Part shown: positions 8,851 to 17,039 of the stretch, in pieces
How positions within the stretch are numbered: the stretch's first letter is position 1
Layout of the letters: every line of letters begins with the position of its first letter
Assembly: GCF_000012885.1 (NCBI RefSeq)
Contig: NC_007498.2
Location: 558,001 to 622,000 of the forward strand
Source: Syntrophotalea carbinolica DSM 2380
Lineage (GTDB): Bacteria; Desulfobacterota; Desulfuromonadia; Desulfuromonadales; Syntrophotaleaceae
Length of the DNA stretch: 64,000 nt
Direction: 5' to 3'
Translations under genes and position numbers: made by a program
The notes under the pieces: model-generated
Database searches by the model: none
What the model was told of the DNA's origin: nothing
What the model saw: only the letters and a program-made list of their open reading frames with translations

Positions 8851-9668
8851 TATTCCTCATAATCCTTATGGCGCAGAACCAGTTTCCAGGCCAGCGGCAG
8901 GCTGAACTTGGCGATGCCGGTCATCAGCGTTCCGCACAGCACGATGCCCCACATGACGCCATGACCCAACTGGTCCTGAAACAGACCGGTGGTCAAGGTT
9001 GTTGCCCACAGCAGGACCAGGCCGAGAATCATCTGGATATTCTGACTCATGGCGTGAATACCCCAAAAATTATCCGAGATATGGCTTAGTTGGCCGTTGC
9101 GCAGCTTGATCTCGATGAGTTTGAACCAGATGCGACCTTCCGCGACCTGCGCCGAACCATCACAGATGTGATGCATCAGATACAGTACGATAAGGACGTA
9201 TCGTCCTGCCGCCATGGTACCGAACAGTTCGTTGAACAAAGGCGGGTAGCACAGCAGCAGCAACACCGCCCCCAGCGCCTGGCCTCCGCCTACCAGGGCC
9301 ATGGCCCGTATCAGGTGTCGCACCTGACTGTTGGTATCCGCAAAGCGTTCCAGATAATCGACAAAGGACGAAATCTTGACGTTGCTGATAAAGGTGATGC
9401 CCGGGTAAAAGTACTTGGTCAGAACGCCGAGCACAGCCGCGACCTTGAATTCGGTCTGAGCCATGGAAAACATGGTATAGAGTACCGCACCTTCCAGAAT
9501 GCTCTTACCGAGAGTGTACAACAGGTTGCCGATCTCGCCATAGCGATAATAGGGACTTAGTCCCATAGCATGAAACCAGAGGGCGGTTTTATGCAGGACG
9601 TCCCGCCACAAAGGTTGGGGTGCGGATTGCGGATCGGGCGCTACGGCTTTCAGGGCTGTTTCGGACAT
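8850..9668 (-). CDS. Polytopic membrane protein of Eut cassette 1, family not recognised
   Basis: About 272 residues starting at ATG 9666-9668 with AGGA seven bases upstream. It has a hydrophilic N-terminal tail of about 35 residues, then five or six hydrophobic segments (strongest near 120-140, 155-175, 215-235 and 240-260). Conserved features shared with the paralogue at 37401-38249 include a GKSILEGAVLYTMFSMAQTE stretch, an FYPGITF/YPGITF loop and a helix with DGSAQVAEGRIWFKLIEIK, so the two are clearly homologous along their length. I know no named family that fits. It could be a transporter for substrate or product of the exported lyase, or an assembly factor. It is translationally coupled to the downstream ABC ATPase. 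Confidence 0.85.
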   Translation of the reverse strand: MSETALKAVAPDPQSAPQPLWRDVLHKTALWFHAMGLSPYYRYGEIGNLLYTLGKSILEGAVLYTMFSMAQTEFKVAAVLGVLTKYFYPGITFISNVKISSFVDYLERFADTNSQVRHLIRAMALVGGGQALGAVLLLLCYPPLFNELFGTMAAGRYVLIVLYLMHHICDGSAQVAEGRIWFKLIEIKLRNGQLSHISDNFWGIHAMSQNIQMILGLVLLWATTLTTGLFQDQLGHGVMWGIVLCGTLMTGIAKFSLPLAWKLVLRHKDYEE

Positions 9669-9674
9669 GGGCAT

Positions 9675-9844
9675 ATCCTGGTGTTCCCACCGGAAAGCCG
9701 GACCGCCCGTAGGCGGTCCGGTGGTTTATGTTGTCAAATCCGGCATTCCGACCGCAGGCAGGGGGCCGGAGCGTCGGTAAGGCAGGGTGTAAAAGGTGGC
9801 CCGGGGCAAGGGACCCCGGGCCGATTTCAAGGAAGGAGGCTTGC
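9675..9844 (-). terminator. Two stem-loops between eutBC-1 and the membrane-protein gene
   Basis: Two perfect inverted repeats fill this gap: nine base pairs at 9798-9806/9814-9822 and ten base pairs at 9698-9707/9712-9721. Read on the minus strand, the first is followed by ACCTTTT, so it resembles a leaky intrinsic terminator just after the eutBC stop. This would give more eutBC than downstream message. The second copy of the cassette has the same two-hairpin layout at the same junction. Confidence 0.6.
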
Positions 9845-12112
9845 TTACATTTCCATCAGCAGTTTGACCGTCTGGCGGGCCGCTTCGGCGGGAACCAGGC
9901 CGGTGTCGGAAATGCCGGACAGAACTTTGGACGAGTCATGGTCGACCGAGCCGGTTTTGGCCCAGGTGCTCGGCTTGACTTTGACCAGGTAAGCGGAGAA
10001 AGCATGATGGCCGCTACCCGGGCGTTCGCCGATGATGTGAACAACGGCTTTGGCTTTGCTGCCGACCTTGCTGAACAGCGTTTCACCAGCTTTGTAGCCG
10101 GCGCGGACACGACCGCCGGTCACGACGATGTTCTTGTCGGACAGGGTCAAGCCAGCTTTTTTGCACTGTTTTTTCAGTTCCTTCAGGTAAGGCATCAGGT
10201 GTCCATCATCCATGATGGCCTTGGCGTTCAGGCCGTCGGAAATAACAACCTGCACGTCAGGAGCTTTGTTGCCCCAGGACGCAGCCAGTTTGTCGAGGGT
10301 GGCAACGGCCGACGCCGACAGTTCTTCACCGGTACCCGGTGCGGAGATGTAGTTCTCGCGGTCGTGAGCCTTGGATTTGATGCTCACGGCGTTGGGGATG
10401 GAATCGATGAATTCAGGAGTGAATTCGGCCCACAGGCTGATTTTGGCATCGTCATACAGGTCGTGGATACGTTTGTTGGTTACAGGTTCCAGATCCCAGA
10501 TGTTTTCGCCGTAGCCCACGGCAAGGTCGACACCGCGGCCGCGAACGTTGGCAATCTTCTTCTGACCTTCGGCATAGATTTCCTTGAAGGAGCGCTTGTC
10601 GCCTTTGGCCTGACGGAATTTGTAGTAAACCCAGGCAGGGTCGCCAAAGTGCTTGGTCGGTTTGCCGTTGGCGTCGATGACTTCGATTTTTTTGTAAAAG
10701 TCCCACATGGCGTCGTTGACTTTGAAGCCGAATTTTTCACGAATACGCACGTGGTCCTGGAAACCGGTGGTCAGGTAGCTGAGCATCGGGTCGTTACGGG
10801 TAGGCAGAGCCATCAGGTAGGCCGGGTTGGCAGGAGCGATCTGGTCCTGGCACCAGGCCAGGTCATCGAGGGTAACGGGCATGTGCAGGGTCGAGCAGAT
10901 ATCGAGACCCAGTACCAGGCCGTGCAGTTTACCCATAACGATGTCTTCCAGGCAGCAGCGCACCAGCTGCTCGCGGGTTTTGAAAACCTCGGGACCGATG
11001 AATCCGGCCACGTCGTTGACGTGCAGCCAGACCTGGTCTTCGGTCACACCCTTGGCTTTGGCGGTCACCTGTTTGAGCGCGCGGGAGAAACCGTATTTGC
11101 GGGATTCATGCACGACCATGTCGAAGCCGTGACCGTGGCCGTTGGTGTAGTCGGCGCCCTGGCCGGTTTCGAAGTAGAGGCTGTAAGGACCGGTACGCAT
11201 TTTGGCGTAGTCGATCATTTTCTGGATGGTCAGGTCGAAGGTCTTGTTGGCGCTCTCGGTGCCGGCGAGACTCTGGAACCAGATCGCGGTGGAACCGGGC
11301 TCCTCTTTTTCGGCAGCGGCCTGCCCGTCGATATGGGACAGAACACACCAGGGAATGGTTTTTTCCAGGCCGAAAGCGGTGACGATTTCCTTCAGAGCGT
11401 TTTCGACGCGAAGGGTCGCTTCCAGCTGGCTGTCGACGGGGTTGGTACCGATGATGATGTCGCCGACGCCGTAGGAGAAGCCGTCGAATACCTGCATCTG
11501 GATGTCTTCTTTGTTGTCGGTCGGCGAGTTAGGCTGAATGCGCGCCCCGATGTAACCTTTTGCGCCGATTTTGGAGCCGGGCAGAGGGTTGAATATTTTG
11601 CTGCCGACGCGGATCAGTTCATCGTTGGACATCAGTTTGACCACGGAACCGATGACGTCGCTGTGCAGGCCGCCCATGATGGCTTTGATATCGGCTTCGG
11701 ATTTGGTGAGCAGGAAGTTCTTCAGCTCGCCCATGGTCATGTTCTTGATTTTGTTGTACTTCGCTTTGTCCGTGGTCTTGCGGATCAGTTCTTCCTGGCC
11801 ATCCACGAACAGGGGATTTTCAAAAATGTCTTTGATCTTGGTGTTGGCCAGCAATTTGCGGGCGTTTACGCGGTCCGCTTCGGTGTCAGCTGCAACACCG
11901 AGGCCTTCGTCACCTTCTTTGAACGCATTGGCGGCGCCGATGACTTGTTGATAGGTGGTTTGATCGAACTTCCCTTTGGTGCGGTTGACGTACTGCATGA
12001 CGTCTTCACCGGGCTTTACGCCGCCGATGGTGACGGCTCCGGCCATGCTGGCCAGAAAGGTCATTACCAGCGCGCCGGTAATGCCTGCTACGAATTTCCC
12101 CTTTTGTAACAT
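9845..12112 (-). CDS. eutBC: Exported EutB-EutC fusion: ethanolamine ammonia-lyase (copy 1)
   Basis: 755 residues from ATG 12110-12112 (GGAGG seven bases upstream). A Sec-type signal peptide (basic LQKGK, hydrophobic core, cleavage near residue 26, ASMAGA) precedes a complete EutB-type TIM barrel. Residues that match the EutB active site are present in order: R191 and Q193 in ARIQPN, N224 in IGTNP, E315 in FETGQG and D404 in LGLDIC. From about residue 575 the chain continues into the EutC cobalamin-binding half (DVQVVISDGLNA, GRVRAGY, GERPGSGHH, VDHD...SGISDT); the N-terminal extension of enteric EutC is missing. The usual enzyme is two cytosolic polypeptides, so both fusion and export are unusual. 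The predicted reaction is adenosylcobalamin-dependent conversion of ethanolamine to acetaldehyde and ammonia. No reactivase EutA is seen nearby. Confidence 0.92.
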   Translation of the reverse strand: MLQKGKFVAGITGALVMTFLASMAGAVTIGGVKPGEDVMQYVNRTKGKFDQTTYQQVIGAANAFKEGDEGLGVAADTEADRVNARKLLANTKIKDIFENPLFVDGQEELIRKTTDKAKYNKIKNMTMGELKNFLLTKSEADIKAIMGGLHSDVIGSVVKLMSNDELIRVGSKIFNPLPGSKIGAKGYIGARIQPNSPTDNKEDIQMQVFDGFSYGVGDIIIGTNPVDSQLEATLRVENALKEIVTAFGLEKTIPWCVLSHIDGQAAAEKEEPGSTAIWFQSLAGTESANKTFDLTIQKMIDYAKMRTGPYSLYFETGQGADYTNGHGHGFDMVVHESRKYGFSRALKQVTAKAKGVTEDQVWLHVNDVAGFIGPEVFKTREQLVRCCLEDIVMGKLHGLVLGLDICSTLHMPVTLDDLAWCQDQIAPANPAYLMALPTRNDPMLSYLTTGFQDHVRIREKFGFKVNDAMWDFYKKIEVIDANGKPTKHFGDPAWVYYKFRQAKGDKRSFKEIYAEGQKKIANVRGRGVDLAVGYGENIWDLEPVTNKRIHDLYDDAKISLWAEFTPEFIDSIPNAVSIKSKAHDRENYISAPGTGEELSASAVATLDKLAASWGNKAPDVQVVISDGLNAKAIMDDGHLMPYLKELKKQCKKAGLTLSDKNIVVTGGRVRAGYKAGETLFSKVGSKAKAVVHIIGERPGSGHHAFSAYLVKVKPSTWAKTGSVDHDSSKVLSGISDTGLVPAEAARQTVKLLMEM

Positions 12113-12194
12113 GTGTTTACCTCCGTCTTGTTTTGATGGGGGGCTGTCCGGCCTGCGGCAGGTGCCGTAGTCCGGATATGGGGTTGTTAAAGTT

Positions 12195-12228
12195 GGGGGG
12201 GCGTCAAGGGGCAACCATGACGTCCCCC
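12195..12228 (-). repeat. Stem-loop between binding-protein and eutBC genes, cassette 1
   Basis: A GGGGGCGTCA arm and a TGACGTCCCCC arm flank an 11-base loop, with one bulge. It lies in the 123-base gap between the binding-protein stop and the eutBC start and has no U-tract, so it is more likely an mRNA stability element than a terminator. Confidence 0.5.
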
Positions 12229-12235
12229 GTGCCAG

Positions 12236-13354
12236 TTACTGACGCAGCTCCTTTGCTGCTTCCCACATGGCGTTGAAAGCCTGCTCGGTCTCGTCGCTGA
12301 GAACCCGCCACAGGGCTACGGTTTTGAAGTAGGCGTCATCGCCCACGTGGAACATGGCTTTTTCCTCTGCGTTGAGGGTGTTGCCGGTGTCGGCCATGAC
12401 AGGTGAGACACCTTGAGATTTGACCACGTCGGCCTGACGTGCGGGCTCAAGCATGAAGTTGATCCACTCTTCGGCCAGGGTTTTTGTCATGCCTTTGGCG
12501 CCGGAACCGATGTACCAGCAGTCGATCCAGGCGGTGCCGCCTTCGGCGGGCGTGGCCAGGCGCCAGTTGCCGCCTTTGAGGTTGGCGGCCTGAGCCGCGA
12601 AGCCCCAGGTGGTGGCCAGTGCCAGTTCGGGGAATTCCTCCGGATTGGCGGCGCCGTCCCACAGGCTCTTGGCGTTTTTGGCCAGCGCGTTGAGTTTTTC
12701 CTGAACCTTGGCGCGGTCCAGATTGTTGATGTCGAAGATGTCTTCATAGCCGTAACCGAGAGCCAGGGCCGAGATCCAGACATTCACCTTGGGAAAGTTG
12801 TTGTTGATGGTGTACTGACCGGCATACTGGGGATCCCACAGCACGTTCCAGCTGGTTGGAGCGGCAGCAACCTTGTCGCGATTGAATGCCAGACCGTAGG
12901 GACCGCAATTGTAGGGAACACCGTAGCGTACGCCGTTGTAAAACGGCGTCTGGTCGTTACGGAAAACTTCCATCATTTTTGCCAGGTTGGGGATGTTGTT
13001 CACATCCACGGGCTGCAGATACTGCTTGCCTTCCTGAAAGGAGAAGAAACGCGGTATTTTGGGCAGTTCGATGGGCGGGGAGATCAGATCCGCCTTATCG
13101 TCTTTAACGGCCTGGAAGAATTCGTCCTGATCGGTAGGGTTGAAAATTTCGACATCGACATCGACGCTGTATTTGTCCTTGACCAGTTTCTGGAAGTCCT
13201 CGACATAGGGCTTGGCGTAGCCGCCCCAACAGGTGATGCGCAAGGTTTCTTTTTGGGTCTCTGCCTTTTTGGTGCAGGCGGGGGTCAGCAACAGAGCGCT
13301 TGCGGCTACAACGGCCGCAGTTGTGGAAACGACTCCCCACAAGGTTTTTTTCAT
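12236..13354 (-). CDS. PotD-like solute-binding lipoprotein of Eut cassette 1
   Basis: About 372 residues from ATG 13352-13354 with GGAGG eight bases upstream. The N-terminus is MKKT plus a hydrophobic core ending in TPAC, a slightly atypical lipobox, so a lipoprotein is likely. The mature part belongs to the spermidine/putrescine-type periplasmic binding family: an LRITCWGGY strand near the start, ADLISPP, YGVPYNCGPYGLAFN in the hinge region and a C-terminal KSQGVSPV motif. The family binds small cationic amines, which suits ethanolamine, but no permease of the PotBC type is encoded nearby. The protein may therefore hand substrate to the exported lyase or to the cassette membrane protein. 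Closely related to 40796-41905. Confidence 0.88.
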   Translation of the reverse strand: MKKTLWGVVSTTAAVVAASALLLTPACTKKAETQKETLRITCWGGYAKPYVEDFQKLVKDKYSVDVDVEIFNPTDQDEFFQAVKDDKADLISPPIELPKIPRFFSFQEGKQYLQPVDVNNIPNLAKMMEVFRNDQTPFYNGVRYGVPYNCGPYGLAFNRDKVAAAPTSWNVLWDPQYAGQYTINNNFPKVNVWISALALGYGYEDIFDINNLDRAKVQEKLNALAKNAKSLWDGAANPEEFPELALATTWGFAAQAANLKGGNWRLATPAEGGTAWIDCWYIGSGAKGMTKTLAEEWINFMLEPARQADVVKSQGVSPVMADTGNTLNAEEKAMFHVGDDAYFKTVALWRVLSDETEQAFNAMWEAAKELRQ

Positions 13355-13447
13355 GACGTTCCTCCAGACATGCGTTGGTTTCAGGAAAGCGTTGATAGAT
13401 TGTCTTTGCCAATAATTCCGCGCGGTGCCGGACATATCGCGGAAAGG

Positions 13448-13480
13448 CGGGCGAGGGGCTGATATTCAACCTCTCGCCCG
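13448..13480 (-). repeat. Stem-loop between barrel-protein and binding-protein genes, cassette 1
   Basis: Arms CGGGCGAG (13448-13455) and CTCGCCCG (13473-13480) form an eight-base-pair stem, extendable by GG/CC. It lies between the two coding regions on the shared minus-strand transcript, and a stronger hairpin occupies the same junction in cassette 2. Confidence 0.5.
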
Positions 13481-13519
13481 TCGGATTTACCGGATATTCA
13501 GACCCGCTTTTTTAGACCT

Positions 13520-14257
13520 TTAGAAGGTAAAGGTCAGGTTAAGGGCCGCGGCCGATTCGGTATCGATGAGTTCCTTGGCGGCGCTGCTGATCGGCGACGA
13601 GAAGATCACGATCGGGCTGAGGGTCAGCTGGTCGGTCAGGGCGTAATCAAGGCTGGCGCTCAGCTCATAGTTATGCCATCCGGAGTAGTCGGCCACGGTG
13701 CCATCGGCGTGCTGGTTGTAAGAAACCAGGGCGCCCAGGTTCAGGGTGGTGTCGGGTACCCACTGGGTAAGGTCGAAGCTGTGGCTGATGTCAAAGCTGA
13801 AGAACAGGCCGTCTTCTTCGGCGCGGTCCCAGTCGTAGGAGATTTTCAGGTTCGGAGACAGCAGGGTGTTGAGGGTGATGGTAGCGAACAGTTCGTTGGT
13901 GTCTTCGCCTTCGATCATGTACCAGATATCCCCGATCGAAACGGAGATCAAATCGTTCACATCGTAAGCGTAGGTCAGGATAACATCGGTTTCGTTGAGC
14001 TCGCCGGCAGGCCAGTTGTCGCCACCGGTCAGCTGCCAGTTATGCCAGGTGCTGAGGGTGAAACCGCCGCCGAGGGTCAAATCCACGCCTGCCTGAATGG
14101 TCGGGCGGGAGTCACTCAAGTTAAATCCACGCCACATGTACTTGTCCCAGATGCCCGCGTAGGCATCGCCCTCCACTTCGATTGCCGCCGTGGCCGAGCT
14201 GGCGAAACCGGCAATCAGCATAAAGACAGAGACCAACAACACACTCCACTTTTTCAT
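13520..14257 (-). CDS. Outer-membrane beta-barrel-like protein (Gcw_chp-type) of Eut cassette 1
   Basis: 245 residues from ATG 14255-14257 with GGAGG nine bases upstream; longer upstream starts lack a ribosome site. A signal peptide ends near ATA. The mature protein alternates polar and hydrophobic residues throughout, contains repeated aromatic girdle-like segments (DKYMWRGFNLSDSRPTIQ, STWHNWQLTGG, NYELSASLDYALTD) and ends in Phe, as outer-membrane proteins do. The WRG.x.SDSRP.Q pattern recalls the Gcw_chp/TorF family of proteobacterial barrels. It is the first gene of the cassette, so it probably supplies outer-membrane passage for the substrate. The paralogue at 42061-42798 has exactly the same length. 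Confidence 0.85.
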   Translation of the reverse strand: MKKWSVLLVSVFMLIAGFASSATAAIEVEGDAYAGIWDKYMWRGFNLSDSRPTIQAGVDLTLGGGFTLSTWHNWQLTGGDNWPAGELNETDVILTYAYDVNDLISVSIGDIWYMIEGEDTNELFATITLNTLLSPNLKISYDWDRAEEDGLFFSFDISHSFDLTQWVPDTTLNLGALVSYNQHADGTVADYSGWHNYELSASLDYALTDQLTLSPIVIFSSPISSAAKELIDTESAAALNLTFTF

Positions 14258-14773
14258 AACGATGTACCTCCATAAAGGAATGAAATAAGGACAGGCGTTC
14301 CTCCGGGCCATCCGGAGATCCACCGATCCGGGAAAAGGCATGTGAAACCCCGGCTAATGGCGACCCGCCGAGGATGAAAGGCATGATTGGCAAAGGGGGG
14401 CAGTGGGGTGGAACATACAGGCTGAAAAGGGCAAGACGATTCTGCAGAAACAGAATGTGCGACCGGGCGAGCGGTCTTCAATATGAACTTGTGTGCCATG
14501 ATCGTCATCAACCGGTTCATTGATTACCCTGTCCAAACGACATAGGAGGAGCCGATATCGGCCATGGAAGACGTGGTGTTTCCGGACTCCGGGGCTCCTG
14601 GGTTAGAACGGATTTTTACGGAGCGTCAAACCATGCTCCAGCTACCATTCATGAGTTAAAATACCCCAGGAGGGGATCACGGGAGTATCCCCCAACGGAG
14701 GGGAATTTGACTCACCAATTGGGGGGATAGAGAGGGGGTGAAGGGGTAAATGGCCGAAATGAGTATGGTTAGT
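14258..14773. other. Intergenic region between cbiJ and Eut cassette 1
   Basis: About 516 bases with no convincing coding sequence on either strand. It must contain the minus-strand promoter of Eut cassette 1, but I see no clean -35/-10 or -24/-12 pair and no cobalamin riboswitch. A stem-loop with ATCCCCC/GGGGGAT arms lies at 14687-14728, downstream of cbiJ, and may act in its 3' end formation; similar arms flank the end of the second cassette at 37381-37399. Confidence 0.5.
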
Positions 14774-15556
14774 TCAGAAAGGTTGCCCGGAGAGTGGAAG
14801 GATGGCGGTAACGGCTTTGAGCAGTTCCGGTAGATGCTGAAAAGTGGCGATCGGATCATGGCTGACGGGGCGTCGAACCACGATAACGATACATCGTTCG
14901 AGATGGGCCGCCTGCAGTTTGGCCGGCACGCCACCAGCCTGACCGCTGTCCTTGGTAACCAGCACACCGATACCGTGTTGTTGAATATGGCTGCGGTTGC
15001 TTTCGACAGAAAAAGGCCCCTGCCCCCAGATCGTTTCTTCGGGGGCCAGTCCGGCTTGCTGCACAGCGTTGCGGGATTCCGCATGGGGCAGAACCCTGGC
15101 CCTTAAGCGGACACCGGTCAGGCGTGCCTGGGCGACATAAGGCGCCAGATGCCGCGAGCCGGTGGTCAGTAATACGGGGCGGCCGTCGGCGCAGGCCAAC
15201 CTGGCGGCCTGGGTGTGATCGTCGGCCCAGGTAACGGCAAAACCATCGAAATCGGTAGCGGGACGCTCCCAGCGTAAATACGGCAGGTCCAGCGCGGCCG
15301 TAGCCTGTTGCGCCTGAGTACGTGCCTGGGCGGCATACGGGTGAGCGGCATCGATCAACACCCGTACGCCGCGCTGACGCATCAGATTTGCCATGGCCGC
15401 TGCATCGAGACGGCCATGCCGTCGTTCCAGCGACGGATGCCCGGGAAGGGGCAAAGGGGCATCCGTCGCTGTTGACACCAATACGCGATAACCGGTTTCC
15501 AGCAGCGCTGTGGCCAGCGGTGCCGTTTCACTGGTACCTCCGAGCAGCATGATCAT
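14774..15556 (-). CDS. cbiJ: Precorrin-6A / cobalt-precorrin-6A reductase
   Basis: 260 residues. The start MIMLLGGTSE gives the family's N-terminal nucleotide-binding strand and loop (LLGGTSET). Further family features are the DAAHPYAAQ segment near residue 70, YLRWERP, and LLTTGSRHL. It reduces the corrin macrocycle after ring contraction, using NAD(P)H. The ATG (15554-15556) overlaps the cbiH stop as ATGA, so the pair is translationally coupled. It is the last gene of the cbiF-G-H-J module of the anaerobic cobalamin pathway. Confidence 0.92.
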   Translation of the reverse strand: MIMLLGGTSETAPLATALLETGYRVLVSTATDAPLPLPGHPSLERRHGRLDAAAMANLMRQRGVRVLIDAAHPYAAQARTQAQQATAALDLPYLRWERPATDFDGFAVTWADDHTQAARLACADGRPVLLTTGSRHLAPYVAQARLTGVRLRARVLPHAESRNAVQQAGLAPEETIWGQGPFSVESNRSHIQQHGIGVLVTKDSGQAGGVPAKLQAAHLERCIVIVVRRPVSHDPIATFQHLPELLKAVTAILPLSGQPF

Positions 15557-16269
15557 AGCCGGTAACCCCGTGGCGTGATCATGCGACCGTTCAGGCACAG
15601 GGAGGTACTGTTGCCGATGATGACCGTGCTGCGCATGCCGACATCGGCCTGAAGCACTTGGCCAAGGGTGGTCAATGCAATCTGTTCGTCCGTTTCGCCA
15701 ATAGCGGTGACGATACCTACCGGGGTGCTGTCGCTGCGGTGGCGCCGCATGATGGCCACGGCTTCGTCGAGGTGCCGGATGCGTTTTTTGCTGCGCGGAT
15801 TGTACAGGGCCACGACCAGATCGGCGGCGGCCAGTGCCGAAAGCCGGTCGCAGATGGTTTCCCAGGGCACCAGCAGGTCGCTGAGGCTGACGCAGGCGTA
15901 GTCCAGCATCAGCGGCGCCCCGAGGCGTGCCGCCGCGGAGTTGGCCGCCGAGATGCCCGGTACGATCTCGATGGGTACCCCGAAGCCTTCGGCGGCGGCC
16001 ATCTCCAAAGCCAGCCCGGCCATGCCGTACACGCCGGGGTCGCCGGACGACACCAGGGCCACAACAGCTCCTTCGGAGGCTCGTTGCAACGCTGCGCGAC
16101 AGCGCTCGGTCTCCTGCATCATGCCCGAGGCAATGCGTTCCTTGCCCCCGGTCAGGTCGGCGATGTGTTCCAGGTAGAGGTGGTACCCGGCGACGACCTG
16201 ACTGTCCGCTATGGCTTGCTCGGCACGGCGGGTCCGGTCGAGTCGGTTGCCGGGTCCGATGCCGACCAC
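15553..16269 (-). CDS. cbiH: Cobalt-precorrin-3B C17-methyltransferase
   Basis: About 238 residues from a GTG start at 16269. The tetrapyrrole methylase fold is evident: VGIGPGNRL at the N-terminus, VSSGDPGVYGMAG in the SAM-binding region, VPGISAANSAAARLGAPL and the later VALYNPRSKKR. This is a ring-contraction enzyme acting with CbiG. The start is not well defined: the frame stays open upstream through GKLFV, as in typical CbiH proteins, but that stretch has no ATG, GTG or TTG codon, so translation probably begins at the internal GTG inside the end of cbiG. The overlap with cbiG is about 60 bases. Confidence 0.92.
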   Translation of the reverse strand: MVGIGPGNRLDRTRRAEQAIADSQVVAGYHLYLEHIADLTGGKERIASGMMQETERCRAALQRASEGAVVALVSSGDPGVYGMAGLALEMAAAEGFGVPIEIVPGISAANSAAARLGAPLMLDYACVSLSDLLVPWETICDRLSALAAADLVVALYNPRSKKRIRHLDEAVAIMRRHRSDSTPVGIVTAIGETDEQIALTTLGQVLQADVGMRSTVIIGNSTSLCLNGRMITPRGYRL

Positions 16270-17039
16270 GAACAGTTTTCCCGGGCGATGGCCACGGTGA
16301 CATTCTTGATGATGGTTTTCGGTAGTATTAATTGGGTCCTCCTTCCCGCCAGCAGGGCGGCAGGCTCGGCTACGGCCGGCAAAGCGACCTTGTCCTGTAC
16401 AAACGCGGATGAATGGAACATGCGGCCGCTGGCGCGGATTTCGGCTCCCGAAATCAGCCGCAAGGGGATGTCGAGGCGTTCGGCGGCTTCCAGAAGCCCC
16501 GCTTCGTCGGCTTTGAGATCCGCCGAAGCGAGATAGCGCACCTCGTCCGGACGGTGTCCGCGCAGTACCAGGCCCTCCGTAATGGCGGCCACGATGGTGT
16601 CGGCCGGGGTGCCGCGACGGCAGCCGATGCCGACGATCAGGTTTTTGGCGGCCTCCGAAGTGGTGGTGATGACCGGTTCGGCCTCCAGCAGGTTGGCAAT
16701 CTGCAGGGTCAGGGCATTGGCACCCCCTTCATGTCCGCACAGCAGGCTCACTGCCCAGCGACCCAACACATCGACCACCACTACCGCAGGGTCGCGCAGC
16801 TTGTGTTCGACCAGGGGGACGATAGCCCGCACCGCCACGCCGCTGGGCATGATGTAGACGATGCCCTTGCAGCGGCCGAACAGGCCGCGGGTGAGATCGG
16901 CCACCTTGCTAAACCTGTGAGACTCCGTTGCCCCTTCGACGGAATCATGCACATGGATTTCGACGTCACAAAAATACGGAGCCAGCCTGCGGGCAACGTT
17001 CAACCCTTCGGCAGATAGTGAAACCAGGGCGATACTCAT
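16209..17039 (-). CDS. cbiG: Cobalt-precorrin-5A hydrolase (CbiG)
   Basis: 276 residues. The N-terminal CbiG domain (GIVYIMPSGVAVRAIVP, LCGHEGGANALT) passes almost directly into the C-terminal CobE-like domain (NLIVGIGCRRGTPAD, SADLKADE), so the variable middle domain is very short. The enzyme opens the delta-lactone and releases acetaldehyde in the anaerobic pathway. The normal family end falls near VTVAIAR. Here the frame continues for over 20 low-complexity residues into cbiH, suggesting the original stop was lost and a chance downstream stop is used. The start overlaps the stop of cbiF. Confidence 0.92.
   Translation of the reverse strand: MSIALVSLSAEGLNVARRLAPYFCDVEIHVHDSVEGATESHRFSKVADLTRGLFGRCKGIVYIMPSGVAVRAIVPLVEHKLRDPAVVVVDVLGRWAVSLLCGHEGGANALTLQIANLLEAEPVITTTSEAAKNLIVGIGCRRGTPADTIVAAITEGLVLRGHRPDEVRYLASADLKADEAGLLEAAERLDIPLRLISGAEIRASGRMFHSSAFVQDKVALPAVAEPAALLAGRRTQLILPKTIIKNVTVAIARENCSWSASDPATDSTGPAVPSKP

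Noticed and set aside
9728-12109. 793-codon open frame on the plus strand across eutBC copy 1
   Set aside because: Antisense shadow of a highly expressed GC-rich gene; it is rich in Val/Gly/Phe with no domain, while the minus strand encodes a clear EutB-EutC with ribosome site and signal peptide.
14774-16303. Single 509-codon minus-strand frame across cbiH and cbiJ
   Set aside because: Only its last 260 codons are cbiJ; the upstream part is a shadow of cbiH in another frame. The true cbiJ start is 15556.
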